Assembly: GCA_024233545.1 (NCBI GenBank) | Contig: JACKPL010000002.1 | Span: 186,001 to 250,000, forward strand | Length of the DNA: 64,000 bases | DNA from: a bacterium | GTDB taxonomy: Bacteria; Auribacterota; Auribacteria; Auribacterales; Auribacteraceae | Direction: 5' to 3' | Shown: positions 35,123 to 43,326 of the stretch, piece after piece | Position numbering within the stretch: the first letter of the stretch is position 1 | Layout of the letters: each line of letters starts with the position of its first letter | The notes under the pieces: model-generated | Database searches by the model: none | Told to the model about the DNA's origin: nothing | The model's input: the letters and a program-made list of their open reading frames with translations, nothing else | Program-made: the position numbers and the translations under genes

Positions 35123-35151
35123 AAAGGCGCCGTATATGAGGCGCCTTTTTT
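35123..35151 (+). terminator. Rho-independent terminator of the second PEP-CTERM gene
   Basis: A perfect 9-bp stem (35123-35131 with 35140-35148), 8-nt loop and T tract. The stem sequence resembles the terminator of the first PEP-CTERM gene. Confidence 0.88.
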
Positions 35152-35226
35152 GTCCCCAAACGCTTAATTGCCTCGTTAAATTTTTACTTACATACAAGAA
35201 AAGTATTTCCGATAATAAAAGAATTG

Positions 35227-35255
35227 TTGTAAAAGAAATAATCTGTGCTTATTAT
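35227..35255 (+). promoter_or_regulatory. Promoter of the TPR/AP operon
   Basis: TTGTAA (35227-35232), 17-base spacer, TATTAT (35250-35255), about 60 bp before the first ATG of the operon. Confidence 0.4.
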
Positions 35256-35316
35256 TGAGACGATTAGATAACATTATTTCTCTTAAAATAATTCCAAATT
35301 AAGCAGAGTTGAAGTA

Positions 35317-36963
35317 ATGAAAATATTTATTAGTGTGATGCTTTTTTTTATTGTTGTTCAATATGGGTTCTGTGCCCCAGTAAAGGATGCTCAAACCGAT
35401 GCCCGCCGACAGGCGAGCGATAGCGAGCAGGAATTGCGCAATATTGTTGTTAACACAGGAGACAACGATTCTGCCGCGCTAGGTTTTCAGAAAAGCGATT
35501 TCCAAAAAATGAGTACAGATGGTTCGATGTTTCCCTCTCAGATTGAGAAACAAGATGCAATATTGCCAACCGATGATTCCATTGATGATGCTGATGATGA
35601 CAAAGATTCCACTTTAATGTACATGACCAATTTTATAGCGCCTGATATCATCGGGTTGCATAAAGCAGAAATGGAACATCCAACCTTTGAGCATCTCAAT
35701 ATTGACAAAGAAGATTTTCCCGACGAACTTGATTTTACAACACATGAGTTTCAAATCGGCGGCGAAGATGATTTGCGTTTTACCAAAACGATTAGAATTG
35801 CTACAGAAAAAGGGCTTTTCATGGCACCGTGGCCTGAAGAGGAACTGGTAAAACAAACACCGCTCCTCTTAGCCATTCAGACGGCATTGCAGGAAAATCA
35901 GAAGGTTCGGTTACAACGAATAACAGGGTATCTCAATAAGACGCCATCGGATAAAGACGGGTATCATTGTTTTCTTAAATGGATTTGTTATCTTGCTCTA
36001 AACGATATGGAGAATGCGAAAAAAAGCTTGATCGACCTTATTTTAACCCGTATTAGCAATTCAAAACGGGTGTATTGGTGGAATTATCTTTATCTGGGGC
36101 GTTTAGAATTTGTATTGGGAAATTTTCCACAAGCCGCATTGGCTTTCAAACAAGCAATAGATATGAACCCTGATAGGGCATCATTATATTTATATGCCGG
36201 ACGTGCTTCATATAGAGCAGAACAGCCGAACAAAGCGAAAAGATATTATTTGCTCGGACTGAGTAAAACGGAAGACGATATGCTGAAAATGCAGTTCATA
36301 ACATTCCTGTGTGAATTTTATGCCAGTTGCGATGCATGGAACGATATAGTGGAACTTTTGGCGCCCTATATTGGGCGTAACGATTTGCGCCCTATCCTTG
36401 TGCTGAATTATATCCGTGCTTTACGCCAGCAAGGCAGAGTGGATGAGATTGAAGCCATTCTGAAACAGCGTATCGCTGTCGACTCGAACAATGAACTGTG
36501 GTATTTCAATTTAGCTCAGTTTTATTGGGTTTCCGAGCGCAAAGATGAAGCGTTATCCCTTTTGTCAGAAAAATACGAAAGCGACCCATCTTTAGTGGGA
36601 ATCGGGATGCGGTTAGCACGGTATAACCGTCAGCAAGGAAACATTGATAAAACTGAGAGTATTCTACAGAAGATCATTACTGAGAAACCGGACGCGGTGA
36701 TTGCAATAATTCGTTTGGCTCAATTATATTATTCGCAAAATAAAATGAATGATGCGGCAGATTTATTTAAAAAAGCGCTCGATAAGAATCCGGATAACCC
36801 CGAAATTATCTTTTTCCTCGGAAGAATTTATGAACAGGAAAAACAATTTAAGGCAATGAAAGAGTACTTTCAGCTTTATTTAGAGAAATTTCCTGATGGA
36901 AAACGCGTTGGCCATGTTAAAACAGCGCTTGACAAATTGACGCACATTCAGGAAGGATTGTAG
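35317..36963 (+). CDS. Secreted TPR-repeat protein
   Basis: A 548-residue protein with a signal peptide (MKIFISVMLFFIVVQYGFCA). A low-complexity acidic region follows at about 75-100 (DDSIDDADDDKDST). From about residue 245 to the end there are TPR units, such as YLGRLEFVLGNFPQAALAFK, QAIDMNPDRASLYLYAGRAS, AQLYYSQNKMNDAADLFKKA and IIFFLGRIYEQEKQ. It probably acts as a periplasmic scaffold. It is first of a four-gene operon; the next gene begins 3 bp after its stop. No enzymatic motif is visible. Confidence 0.8.
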   Translation: MKIFISVMLFFIVVQYGFCAPVKDAQTDARRQASDSEQELRNIVVNTGDNDSAALGFQKSDFQKMSTDGSMFPSQIEKQDAILPTDDSIDDADDDKDSTLMYMTNFIAPDIIGLHKAEMEHPTFEHLNIDKEDFPDELDFTTHEFQIGGEDDLRFTKTIRIATEKGLFMAPWPEEELVKQTPLLLAIQTALQENQKVRLQRITGYLNKTPSDKDGYHCFLKWICYLALNDMENAKKSLIDLILTRISNSKRVYWWNYLYLGRLEFVLGNFPQAALAFKQAIDMNPDRASLYLYAGRASYRAEQPNKAKRYYLLGLSKTEDDMLKMQFITFLCEFYASCDAWNDIVELLAPYIGRNDLRPILVLNYIRALRQQGRVDEIEAILKQRIAVDSNNELWYFNLAQFYWVSERKDEALSLLSEKYESDPSLVGIGMRLARYNRQQGNIDKTESILQKIITEKPDAVIAIIRLAQLYYSQNKMNDAADLFKKALDKNPDNPEIIFFLGRIYEQEKQFKAMKEYFQLYLEKFPDGKRVGHVKTALDKLTHIQEGL

Positions 36964-36966
36964 GGA

Positions 36967-39036
36967 ATGCTTAAACGCATACTGATTGTTTTTTTTATTA
37001 TCGCGATCATCTTTAGTTTCTATAAATTCGTTTTTCATAAACGGAATACCGTTGACCACATCGTCATTGTGACAATGGATACAACCCGAGCAGATCATTT
37101 CCGCTGTTATGGATATCCGCAAAATACAACTCCGTTCATCGATAAAATTGCCGCGCAGGGTATTCTTTATGAGAAACTGCATGGCATCGTAGGTTTGACA
37201 TTGCCGATGCATAGTACCATAATGACCGGTATGACGCCTGCTTCTCATGCGGTGCATCTCAATAATATGCATCGCCTTCATCAGAACCGTACAACACTTG
37301 CGGAACTCTTTCAGAAAAAAAAATATGCGACCGCCGCTTTTGTCAGTTCATTTATTCTTAATGGGCGGTTTGGGCTGAATCAAGGGTTTCAGCTGTATCA
37401 GGATACTTTTAAAGTATCGCGAAAAGGAAGCCCTCGGTTGCCTTTAGAAAGACAGGCTACAGAAACAGCAAGCGAAGCCCTTGCGTGGATGAGCAAACAT
37501 AAAAAAGAGCAGTTTTTTATTTGGATTCATTTTTATGACCCGCACTTTACGTATGATCCCCCCGAGCCGTTCAATACTGCATTTAAAGAAAACTTATATG
37601 ACGGAGAAATTGCATATACTGATTATTGGGTTGGCAAAATCTGGGAGCAATTGCGCCGCCAGTCAGACAACTACCTTTTTATACTTACGGCGGATCATGG
37701 CGAGAGCATGGGACAACATGAAGAAGAAACACATGGTTTTTTTGCATATCAAGCGCAATTGGCAATTCCTCTGATTATTCAAGGGCCGCATTTGCCAAAA
37801 GGAGTTCGTGTTAAAGAGGTTGTCCGATCTATTGACATTGCTCCAACGGTATGCAAACAGGCGGGGCTTTTTGTTCCTGAGTCGATGGAAGGGATCAATT
37901 TACTTGATTTTGAGTCGTCTCGCCGCCATATGCCGGTTTATCAGGAGTCATGGACTCCTACCGGTTATAAATGGGCCGCTATTACTGCATGGACTGAGTA
38001 TCCTTGGAAATATATCGATCTTCCTCGCCCTGAACTTTATAACCTTGAGGAAGACCCAAATGAATTGAACAATCTCTATGGAACTCAAAACCATAATGAT
38101 ACTGCGCAAAAACTGCAATCGATATTAAGGGGGTATCTCGAGGAACGTAAAGGAAGCAATTATGAAGTTGCAAATATTGATCTTGACCCTCAAACACTTG
38201 ATCAGTTGAGAAGCCTTGGGTATGTTTCGGGTAAAGTTACTCTGGACGAAGTCACAAAAAATGCAAACAATGCTGATCCGAAAGATAAAATTTTAGTTTT
38301 CCGAAAATATCAGAGGGCGCAAAGCGCTGTTTCAGCTGAGCGGCATGACTTTGCAATAAAGCTGTATAAAGAAATTGCTGAAGAAGAACCGTTACTGCCG
38401 AAAATACATCTTGATCTTGCCTTGGCGTACAATGAAGCCCATCAATACGATGAAGCTTTAAATGAAGCACAGCTTGCTTTCAACCTAGAACCAACTGCAC
38501 CGGATGCGGAAATGCTGATGGGTGATATCGAAGAAGAAAAAGGGAATCTCAACAAGACGATTCAGCATTACCAAAGTGCCTTGAAAAAATCACCGAAAAA
38601 CATTTTTATTCGAAGCCGGCTTGGAGAAGTTTTCATTAAGGATAATAATTTTGCTGAAGCGGAAGAATATTTTAAAACCGCATTAAAGTTTTCCCCAAAA
38701 CATCCTTATATATTAAATAATCTTGGTTATATTTACATAAAACAAAATCAAGACTTTGATAAAGGCATTGCGCTCATCCGAAAAGCGGATGAGTTCCGTT
38801 CCGATGACGGTTTGATAAAAGAAAGCCTAGGTTCAGCATTGTTGAGCAAAGGAGACTATGTCGAAGCACAAGTTCATCTAGAGCGCGCATATGAACTGCT
38901 CGGCAACGAGCCGCGAATAATTGGATATCTTAAGGAAGTATATACGGCATTGAAAATGGATTCAAAAGTACATGAAATGAATGAAATTCTCTCCGAAATA
39001 AAAAATAAAACAGCAGAAGGATTACCGCAAAATTGA
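36967..39036 (+). CDS. Membrane-anchored sulfatase-fold/AP enzyme fused to TPR repeats
   Basis: A 689-residue protein. An N-terminal anchor (RILIVFFIIAIIFSFYKFVF) precedes an AP-superfamily domain of the sulfatase fold to about residue 425. That domain has HIVIVTMDTTRADHFRCYG, the nucleophile region VGLTLPMHSTIMTGMTP, IWIHFYDPHF and LTADHGESMGQHEEETHG. The usual formylglycine motif (C/S-x-P-x-R) is replaced by TLPMH, so oxidation by formylglycine-generating enzyme is not expected. Phosphoester or transferase activity is therefore as likely as sulfatase. The domain ends LRSLGYVSG. TPR repeats follow to the C-terminus (FAIKLYKEIAEEEPLLPKIH, ALKFSPKHPYILNNLGYIYI). It shares a stop/start overlap with the next gene. 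Confidence 0.8.
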   Translation: MLKRILIVFFIIAIIFSFYKFVFHKRNTVDHIVIVTMDTTRADHFRCYGYPQNTTPFIDKIAAQGILYEKLHGIVGLTLPMHSTIMTGMTPASHAVHLNNMHRLHQNRTTLAELFQKKKYATAAFVSSFILNGRFGLNQGFQLYQDTFKVSRKGSPRLPLERQATETASEALAWMSKHKKEQFFIWIHFYDPHFTYDPPEPFNTAFKENLYDGEIAYTDYWVGKIWEQLRRQSDNYLFILTADHGESMGQHEEETHGFFAYQAQLAIPLIIQGPHLPKGVRVKEVVRSIDIAPTVCKQAGLFVPESMEGINLLDFESSRRHMPVYQESWTPTGYKWAAITAWTEYPWKYIDLPRPELYNLEEDPNELNNLYGTQNHNDTAQKLQSILRGYLEERKGSNYEVANIDLDPQTLDQLRSLGYVSGKVTLDEVTKNANNADPKDKILVFRKYQRAQSAVSAERHDFAIKLYKEIAEEEPLLPKIHLDLALAYNEAHQYDEALNEAQLAFNLEPTAPDAEMLMGDIEEEKGNLNKTIQHYQSALKKSPKNIFIRSRLGEVFIKDNNFAEAEEYFKTALKFSPKHPYILNNLGYIYIKQNQDFDKGIALIRKADEFRSDDGLIKESLGSALLSKGDYVEAQVHLERAYELLGNEPRIIGYLKEVYTALKMDSKVHEMNEILSEIKNKTAEGLPQN

Positions 39037-40241
39037 AAATTAAAAATATGTTCGTAAATATATGCTTAATTGCTGGAATCGCCATTTTTGTGTATGGTGT
39101 GTATTCCTATATATACAAATATGTCATTCATAAAGATTCTGCTACGGCTGTTGACATTTCGGATGAAGATATGAAAACGTTGAGCAAAGCGTATAAATTA
39201 TGTGAAGAACATAATTACCAAGAAGCGGAAAATGTCTTGAAGGAATTGGTATCGAGTACAGGAAATAACGTCTATTTTCGGCATGAACTTGGGGTCGTTC
39301 TCGGTTTGGAGCGCAAATTTGATCAGGCGATCGAATGTTTTGATAGCGTCATAAACGAATCGCCTAACATGATTCTTGCATATTTTAATCGCGGGCAAGC
39401 CAAATTGCTGGCAGGCCGTTTCGGCGATGCCCGCCGGGAATATATGGGGATAAAACTGCTTTTCCCCCATGTTTCAAAACAGGCGGATAGTGCTGTTGAA
39501 ATACTTGAACGTGTGGCGAAAGAAGGCGAACGGCAAATAAAAAACCAACTTGAAAAACGCGTTGAGATAAATCAAAAAGACGCGCACGCTCTGTTTTCTC
39601 TTGGACAGTTGGCTTTGAAAGAAAAAGAATATGATAAGGCAGAACAATATTTCTCTCAGGCGCTGTCATATGAACCGAATGTTGAAGGGTATCAGATTGC
39701 TCTTAGCAATACGCTTTTGGAAAAAGGAGAATACAAGCAAGCGGCACTTATATTAGAACAAGCGCATAATGAGAAACCGGATAACCAGCAAATCAGCATT
39801 GCCTTGGCGTATAATTATCTCAAATCCAACCAATTCGAAAAGGCAAAGAAGATTTTTTCCGATGTTATTGGAAAAAATCCGAATCAGGTGGATTCGCTTA
39901 TCGGTCTAGGATTGATTGAATTGACTCATGACAAAACAGATTCTGCCATCGGTTTTTTTCAGAAAACGCTCAGTGTTAATCATAAAAATATTTTCGCACG
40001 CAATATTCTCGGAACATGCTATATCACTATTGGAAATTATGATGCGGCAATCAATGAATTTAATACGATTATCGAACAAGATAAGACTTTTTTTGCCGTA
40101 TATAGGAATCTTGGAGATGCATATTTGCGGAAAACGGATTACGAAAAAGCGGTGGAGTATTATAAAAAATACCTCGAATACGTGCCGGATGACCCAAACA
40201 AAAAAGCTCTTGAACAGTTCATACAGTCATATTATATGTAA
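39033..40241 (+). CDS. Membrane-anchored TPR protein
   Basis: A 402-residue protein starting at TTG 39033, whose TTGA overlaps the stop of the previous gene and suggests translational coupling; ATG 39048 is the alternative. One membrane segment (ICLIAGIAIFVYGVYSYIYK) precedes about ten TPR units, such as LGQLALKEKEYDKAEQYFSQ, ALAYNYLKSNQFEKAKKIFS and YRNLGDAYLRKTDYEKAVEY. It is likely periplasmic and a scaffold for the other operon products. No enzymatic motif. Confidence 0.82.
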   Translation: MKIKNMFVNICLIAGIAIFVYGVYSYIYKYVIHKDSATAVDISDEDMKTLSKAYKLCEEHNYQEAENVLKELVSSTGNNVYFRHELGVVLGLERKFDQAIECFDSVINESPNMILAYFNRGQAKLLAGRFGDARREYMGIKLLFPHVSKQADSAVEILERVAKEGERQIKNQLEKRVEINQKDAHALFSLGQLALKEKEYDKAEQYFSQALSYEPNVEGYQIALSNTLLEKGEYKQAALILEQAHNEKPDNQQISIALAYNYLKSNQFEKAKKIFSDVIGKNPNQVDSLIGLGLIELTHDKTDSAIGFFQKTLSVNHKNIFARNILGTCYITIGNYDAAINEFNTIIEQDKTFFAVYRNLGDAYLRKTDYEKAVEYYKKYLEYVPDDPNKKALEQFIQSYYM

Positions 40242-40265
40242 TTGCCGCTATGAGGAATTAGCGGT

Positions 40266-40760
40266 ATGAAAAAGCAGTGTCTGAATGTATGGATTTTATT
40301 CATAAGCAGTATATGCATGTATTCATGTTCTGAGCAGAAGCCGTACCGGATGTATGAGGGAACTCAATTACCGGAAACCGAGTTTGCGCATATTGTAACA
40401 TATGGCAGTGGGGCGTCCTATCAGAAGGGTACTGTCAGAGCACAGATAACTTCCATCGATAATATCGATGTGCCGAAAAGCAATATTGAATTTGAATTAC
40501 TCCCGGGGTTACATTCGTTAGATGTGGGGTTTTATGCAAAGGAAACCTCTGTCTTGCAGTATATGCACTTTGATTTAGATTATTCTGATATTCAGCATTA
40601 TATTCACTATAGTAAGGAAGATGACACAATACAATTTTTTGCTCAGTCGGGACATACCTACTTAGTGGTGATAAGATTTTCCAACGATTCTCCCACCAAT
40701 TTTACTGCCGGCCATTATTTTTTTGCTGATGTAATAGATATAACCGATACTGATTATTAA
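40266..40760 (+). CDS. Small predicted lipoprotein
   Basis: A 164-residue protein with signal peptide and lipobox (ISSICMYSC). The mature part is predicted beta-rich with a PGLHSLDVGFYAKE strand region, and resembles no family I recognise with certainty. It is the last gene of the TPR/AP operon, 24 bp behind the TPR gene. The next gene has its own strong promoter. Confidence 0.65.
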   Translation: MKKQCLNVWILFISSICMYSCSEQKPYRMYEGTQLPETEFAHIVTYGSGASYQKGTVRAQITSIDNIDVPKSNIEFELLPGLHSLDVGFYAKETSVLQYMHFDLDYSDIQHYIHYSKEDDTIQFFAQSGHTYLVVIRFSNDSPTNFTAGHYFFADVIDITDTDY

Positions 40761-40789
40761 CATGAATTATCAAAATGGCAGTTGCTTGC

Positions 40790-40818
40790 TTGACATCCAG
40801 TAAGATTGTGGGTATACT
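40790..40818 (+). promoter_or_regulatory. Near-consensus promoter of the nonulosonate/polysaccharide locus
   Basis: TTGACA (40790-40795), 17-base spacer, TATACT (40813-40818). It is the best promoter in the window and starts the neuB operon about 115 bp upstream of the neuB ATG. Confidence 0.75.
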
Positions 40819-40824
40819 TTCCCC

Positions 40825-40842
40825 GTTACGTCCTGTTACGTC
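40825..40842 (+). repeat. Tandem GTTACGTC repeat at the transcription start
   Basis: GTTACGTC occurs at 40825-40832 and 40835-40842, exactly 10 bp apart, on one DNA face, right behind the -10 box. It may be a regulator site; no factor is assigned. Confidence 0.35.
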
Positions 40843-40933
40843 TACCAAATTGTGCTCAAAACTTCTATTTTCACTGTATTCTATTGCATAAAATGTTAAT
40901 GCGTTTTCTGTGCACAATCAGAGGGGATACCAA

Positions 40934-42040
40934 ATGAAAGAAATCAAATTTGGCAGAAGTCTTGTTTCCATCAATCGTCCCTGTTATGTAATAGCAGAGA
41001 TAGGGCATAATCATCAAGGAAGCCTTGAAAAAGCATTGCAAATGATTAAAATCGCCGCGCAATGCGGTGCGGATGCCGTAAAATTCCAAAAACGAAATAA
41101 TAAACAGCTCTACACAAAAGCAATGTACAATAAACCGTATGATAACGAAAACAGTTATGGCGCTACGTACGGGGAACATCGGGAATACCTTGAATTCGAA
41201 TGGAATGAATATGTTGAATTAAAAAAATGCGCCGATCAGAATAATATTGAGTTTATGAGTACCGCATTCGACTTTGATAGTGTGGATTTTCTCGAGAGGC
41301 TCGGTATAACAAGTTATAAATTTGCCTCTGCTGACCTGACCAATATTCCACTTCTCAAATATGCCGCCCAATTTAAAAAACCGATATTCTTATCAACTGG
41401 CGCCGCTACTTTAGACGAAATTCGCCTCGCGTATGACGCGATACGGGCGTATCACAACGATATTTGCCTATTGCATTGTATTTGCGGGTATCCGACCGAA
41501 TATGAAGACCTTAATCTCCGTGTCATCGAAACGCTTATTAAAGAATTTCCCGATGCTGTCATAGGATACTCAGGGCATGATAACGGAATACTCGCTTCGG
41601 TTCTCGCATATATGCTTGGCGCTCAAGTAGTAGAAAAGCATTTCACGTTGAACCATGCAATGAAAGGAACCGACCATAAGTTTTCTCTGGAACCTATCGG
41701 CCTTCAAAAACAGATACGTGATTTGCGCAGAGTTGACCTTGCCCTTGGCGAGCCGATAAAGCGGCTATGGGATTATGAAATTTCCGCTCGCGATAAAATG
41801 GGTAAAAGCATTTATACTCAGCGTCCTCTGCCTGCAGGGCATGTTCTCCAAAAAAGCGATCTTCTACTCAAATCGCCGGGAGGAGGATTGCCGCCCTATA
41901 AACTTGATAACGTTGTCGGAAGACAATTAGCAGTGGCATTGGAAGAAGAAACTCAATTGGCATGGGAACATATGGAATATGCATTTGAAGATGAAAAAAC
42001 AAATATTTCCAATCGAGAAGCTGTCCTTACAGGCAACTAA
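40934..42040 (+). CDS. neuB: NeuB-family nonulosonic acid synthase with SAF domain
   Basis: ATG 40934 with GAGGGG upstream gives 368 residues. The TIM-barrel begins CYVIAEIGHNHQGSLEKALQ and KIAAQCGADAVKFQKR. It continues with ASADLTNIPLLKYA, PIFLSTGAATLDEI, YSGHDNGI and VVEKHFTLNHAMKGTDHKFS, the conserved NeuB catalytic and metal residues. The C-terminal SAF/antifreeze-like domain is present (KSIYTQRPLPAGHVLQKSDL). NeuB proteins condense phosphoenolpyruvate with an N-acyl-hexosamine-type aldehyde to a 3-deoxy-nonulosonic acid. The exact sugar (sialic, legionaminic, pseudaminic or other) cannot be told. It is the first gene of the operon, overlapping the phosphatase gene downstream. Confidence 0.9.
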   Translation: MKEIKFGRSLVSINRPCYVIAEIGHNHQGSLEKALQMIKIAAQCGADAVKFQKRNNKQLYTKAMYNKPYDNENSYGATYGEHREYLEFEWNEYVELKKCADQNNIEFMSTAFDFDSVDFLERLGITSYKFASADLTNIPLLKYAAQFKKPIFLSTGAATLDEIRLAYDAIRAYHNDICLLHCICGYPTEYEDLNLRVIETLIKEFPDAVIGYSGHDNGILASVLAYMLGAQVVEKHFTLNHAMKGTDHKFSLEPIGLQKQIRDLRRVDLALGEPIKRLWDYEISARDKMGKSIYTQRPLPAGHVLQKSDLLLKSPGGGLPPYKLDNVVGRQLAVALEEETQLAWEHMEYAFEDEKTNISNREAVLTGN

Positions 42041-42524
42041 AATTAAAATGGTAGTTTTCGATTTTGACGGTGTTTTTACCGATAACCGTGTAATCGTATT
42101 GCAAGATGGTTCTGAAGGAGTGCTTTGCAATCGAAGCGATGGATTAGGGCTGGAAATGTTGCGTGATGCGGGCGTTGAACTGCTTGTGATATCGGCAGAG
42201 ATTAACCCTGTTGTTAGCGCACGGTGCAAGAAACTCCGCATACCGTGTATGCAAGGAATAAAAGACAAACTTGAAACACTGAAGAGAGAAGTTGAAAAAC
42301 GATCGGTTTCTCTCAATGAAACAGTTTTTATAGGCAATGACATAAATGATGTCCCGTGTCTGGAAAACGTTGGGTTTCCTGTGTGTGTTGCCGATGCTCA
42401 TCCTGATGTTTTTATTTCGGTGCAATACGTTACCTCTCGAAACGGAGGATATGGGGCTGTTAGAGAATTGTGCGATGTGATCATAGAAGGTAAAAATGAA
42501 AACTCAGGTATCTCGGCTATTTGA
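41979..42524 (+). CDS. KdsC-type HAD phosphatase
   Basis: A 181-residue capless HAD phosphatase of the KdsC/NANP-like C0 group, starting at ATG 41979 or ATG 41991. Motif I is VVFDFDGVFTDNRV, motif II LLVISAE, motif III lysine in GIKDKLETL and motif IV GNDINDVPCLENVG. Such enzymes remove the phosphate from the ulosonic-acid phosphate formed by NeuB or KdsA. That suggests the synthase next door uses a phosphorylated substrate. It overlaps neuB by 62 bp and the SDR gene by 29 bp, so the three are tightly coupled. Confidence 0.85.
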   Translation: MHLKMKKQIFPIEKLSLQATKIKMVVFDFDGVFTDNRVIVLQDGSEGVLCNRSDGLGLEMLRDAGVELLVISAEINPVVSARCKKLRIPCMQGIKDKLETLKREVEKRSVSLNETVFIGNDINDVPCLENVGFPVCVADAHPDVFISVQYVTSRNGGYGAVRELCDVIIEGKNENSGISAI

Positions 42525-43305
42525 TGTATCAGGTAAGGCGGTACTCATTACAGGTGCTGGCGGACAGCTAGGCGGTGAATATGTTTCTGCTTTTTTAGAA
42601 GCAGGGGCGTATGTTGCGGCGTTGGATAAAAATGTCCACAATCCTCGAGGAAAACTTTCCTCAATCTCATCTGAAAATGTGTTTATTGCGGCTGTTGATA
42701 TTACCGATAAAAATTCTATCCGCACGGCATTAGATGCATGCGTTTCGCGATTCGGTGTCCCGTCGGTGTTGGTTAATAACGCGGCGTTGGATGCTCCCCC
42801 CAATGCAACCGATCAGGATACAGGGCCGTTTGAACAGTATCCGGAAGATTCTTGGGATCAAATGATGAATGTCAATGTGAAAGGCACATTTCTTATGTGT
42901 CAAGCTGTTGGCGGATTGATGGCGTCTCATAATGGAGGAAGCATAATAAATATCGCGTCAATTTATGGGATGCTTTCACCTGACCAGAGGCTCTATGAAC
43001 ACAAAAAACCTCCTTTCACTAAGCCGATCGCGTATTCTGTTTCCAAATCTGCGATTTATAATTTGACTCGGTATCTTGCAACGTATTGGGCTAATAAAAA
43101 AGTCAGGGTCAATACGTTGACTCTTGCGGGTGTATTCAATAATCAGGATGACGCATTTCTCAAAAAGTATACTGCAAAAGTACCCCTCGGCAGAATGGCA
43201 AACCAAAACGAATATAATGGCGCTGTTTTATTTCTAGCATCAGATGCATCGGCTTATATGACCGGTGCAAATATGGTTATTGACGGCGGCTACAGTTGCT
43301 GGTAG
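42496..43305 (+). CDS. Short-chain dehydrogenase/reductase
   Basis: A 269-residue classical SDR. It has the nucleotide motif TGAGGQLGGEYVSAFLEAGA, NNAALD, the catalytic Ser region IINIASIYGM and YSVSK for Tyr/Lys, ending with GRMANQNEYNGAVLFLASDA and MVIDGGYSCW. It reduces or oxidises a hydroxyl or keto group on a sugar-related substrate, to judge by its neighbours. It is inside the neuB operon between the phosphatase and the aldehyde dehydrogenase. Confidence 0.85.
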   Translation: MKTQVSRLFDVSGKAVLITGAGGQLGGEYVSAFLEAGAYVAALDKNVHNPRGKLSSISSENVFIAAVDITDKNSIRTALDACVSRFGVPSVLVNNAALDAPPNATDQDTGPFEQYPEDSWDQMMNVNVKGTFLMCQAVGGLMASHNGGSIINIASIYGMLSPDQRLYEHKKPPFTKPIAYSVSKSAIYNLTRYLATYWANKKVRVNTLTLAGVFNNQDDAFLKKYTAKVPLGRMANQNEYNGAVLFLASDASAYMTGANMVIDGGYSCW

Positions 43306-43326
43306 TACGGGTAAAGGAGAATAAAA

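Noticed and set aside
36967..39036. Plain arylsulfatase annotation
   Set aside because: The formylglycine site is missing (TLPMH), so sulfatase activity cannot be assumed from the fold.
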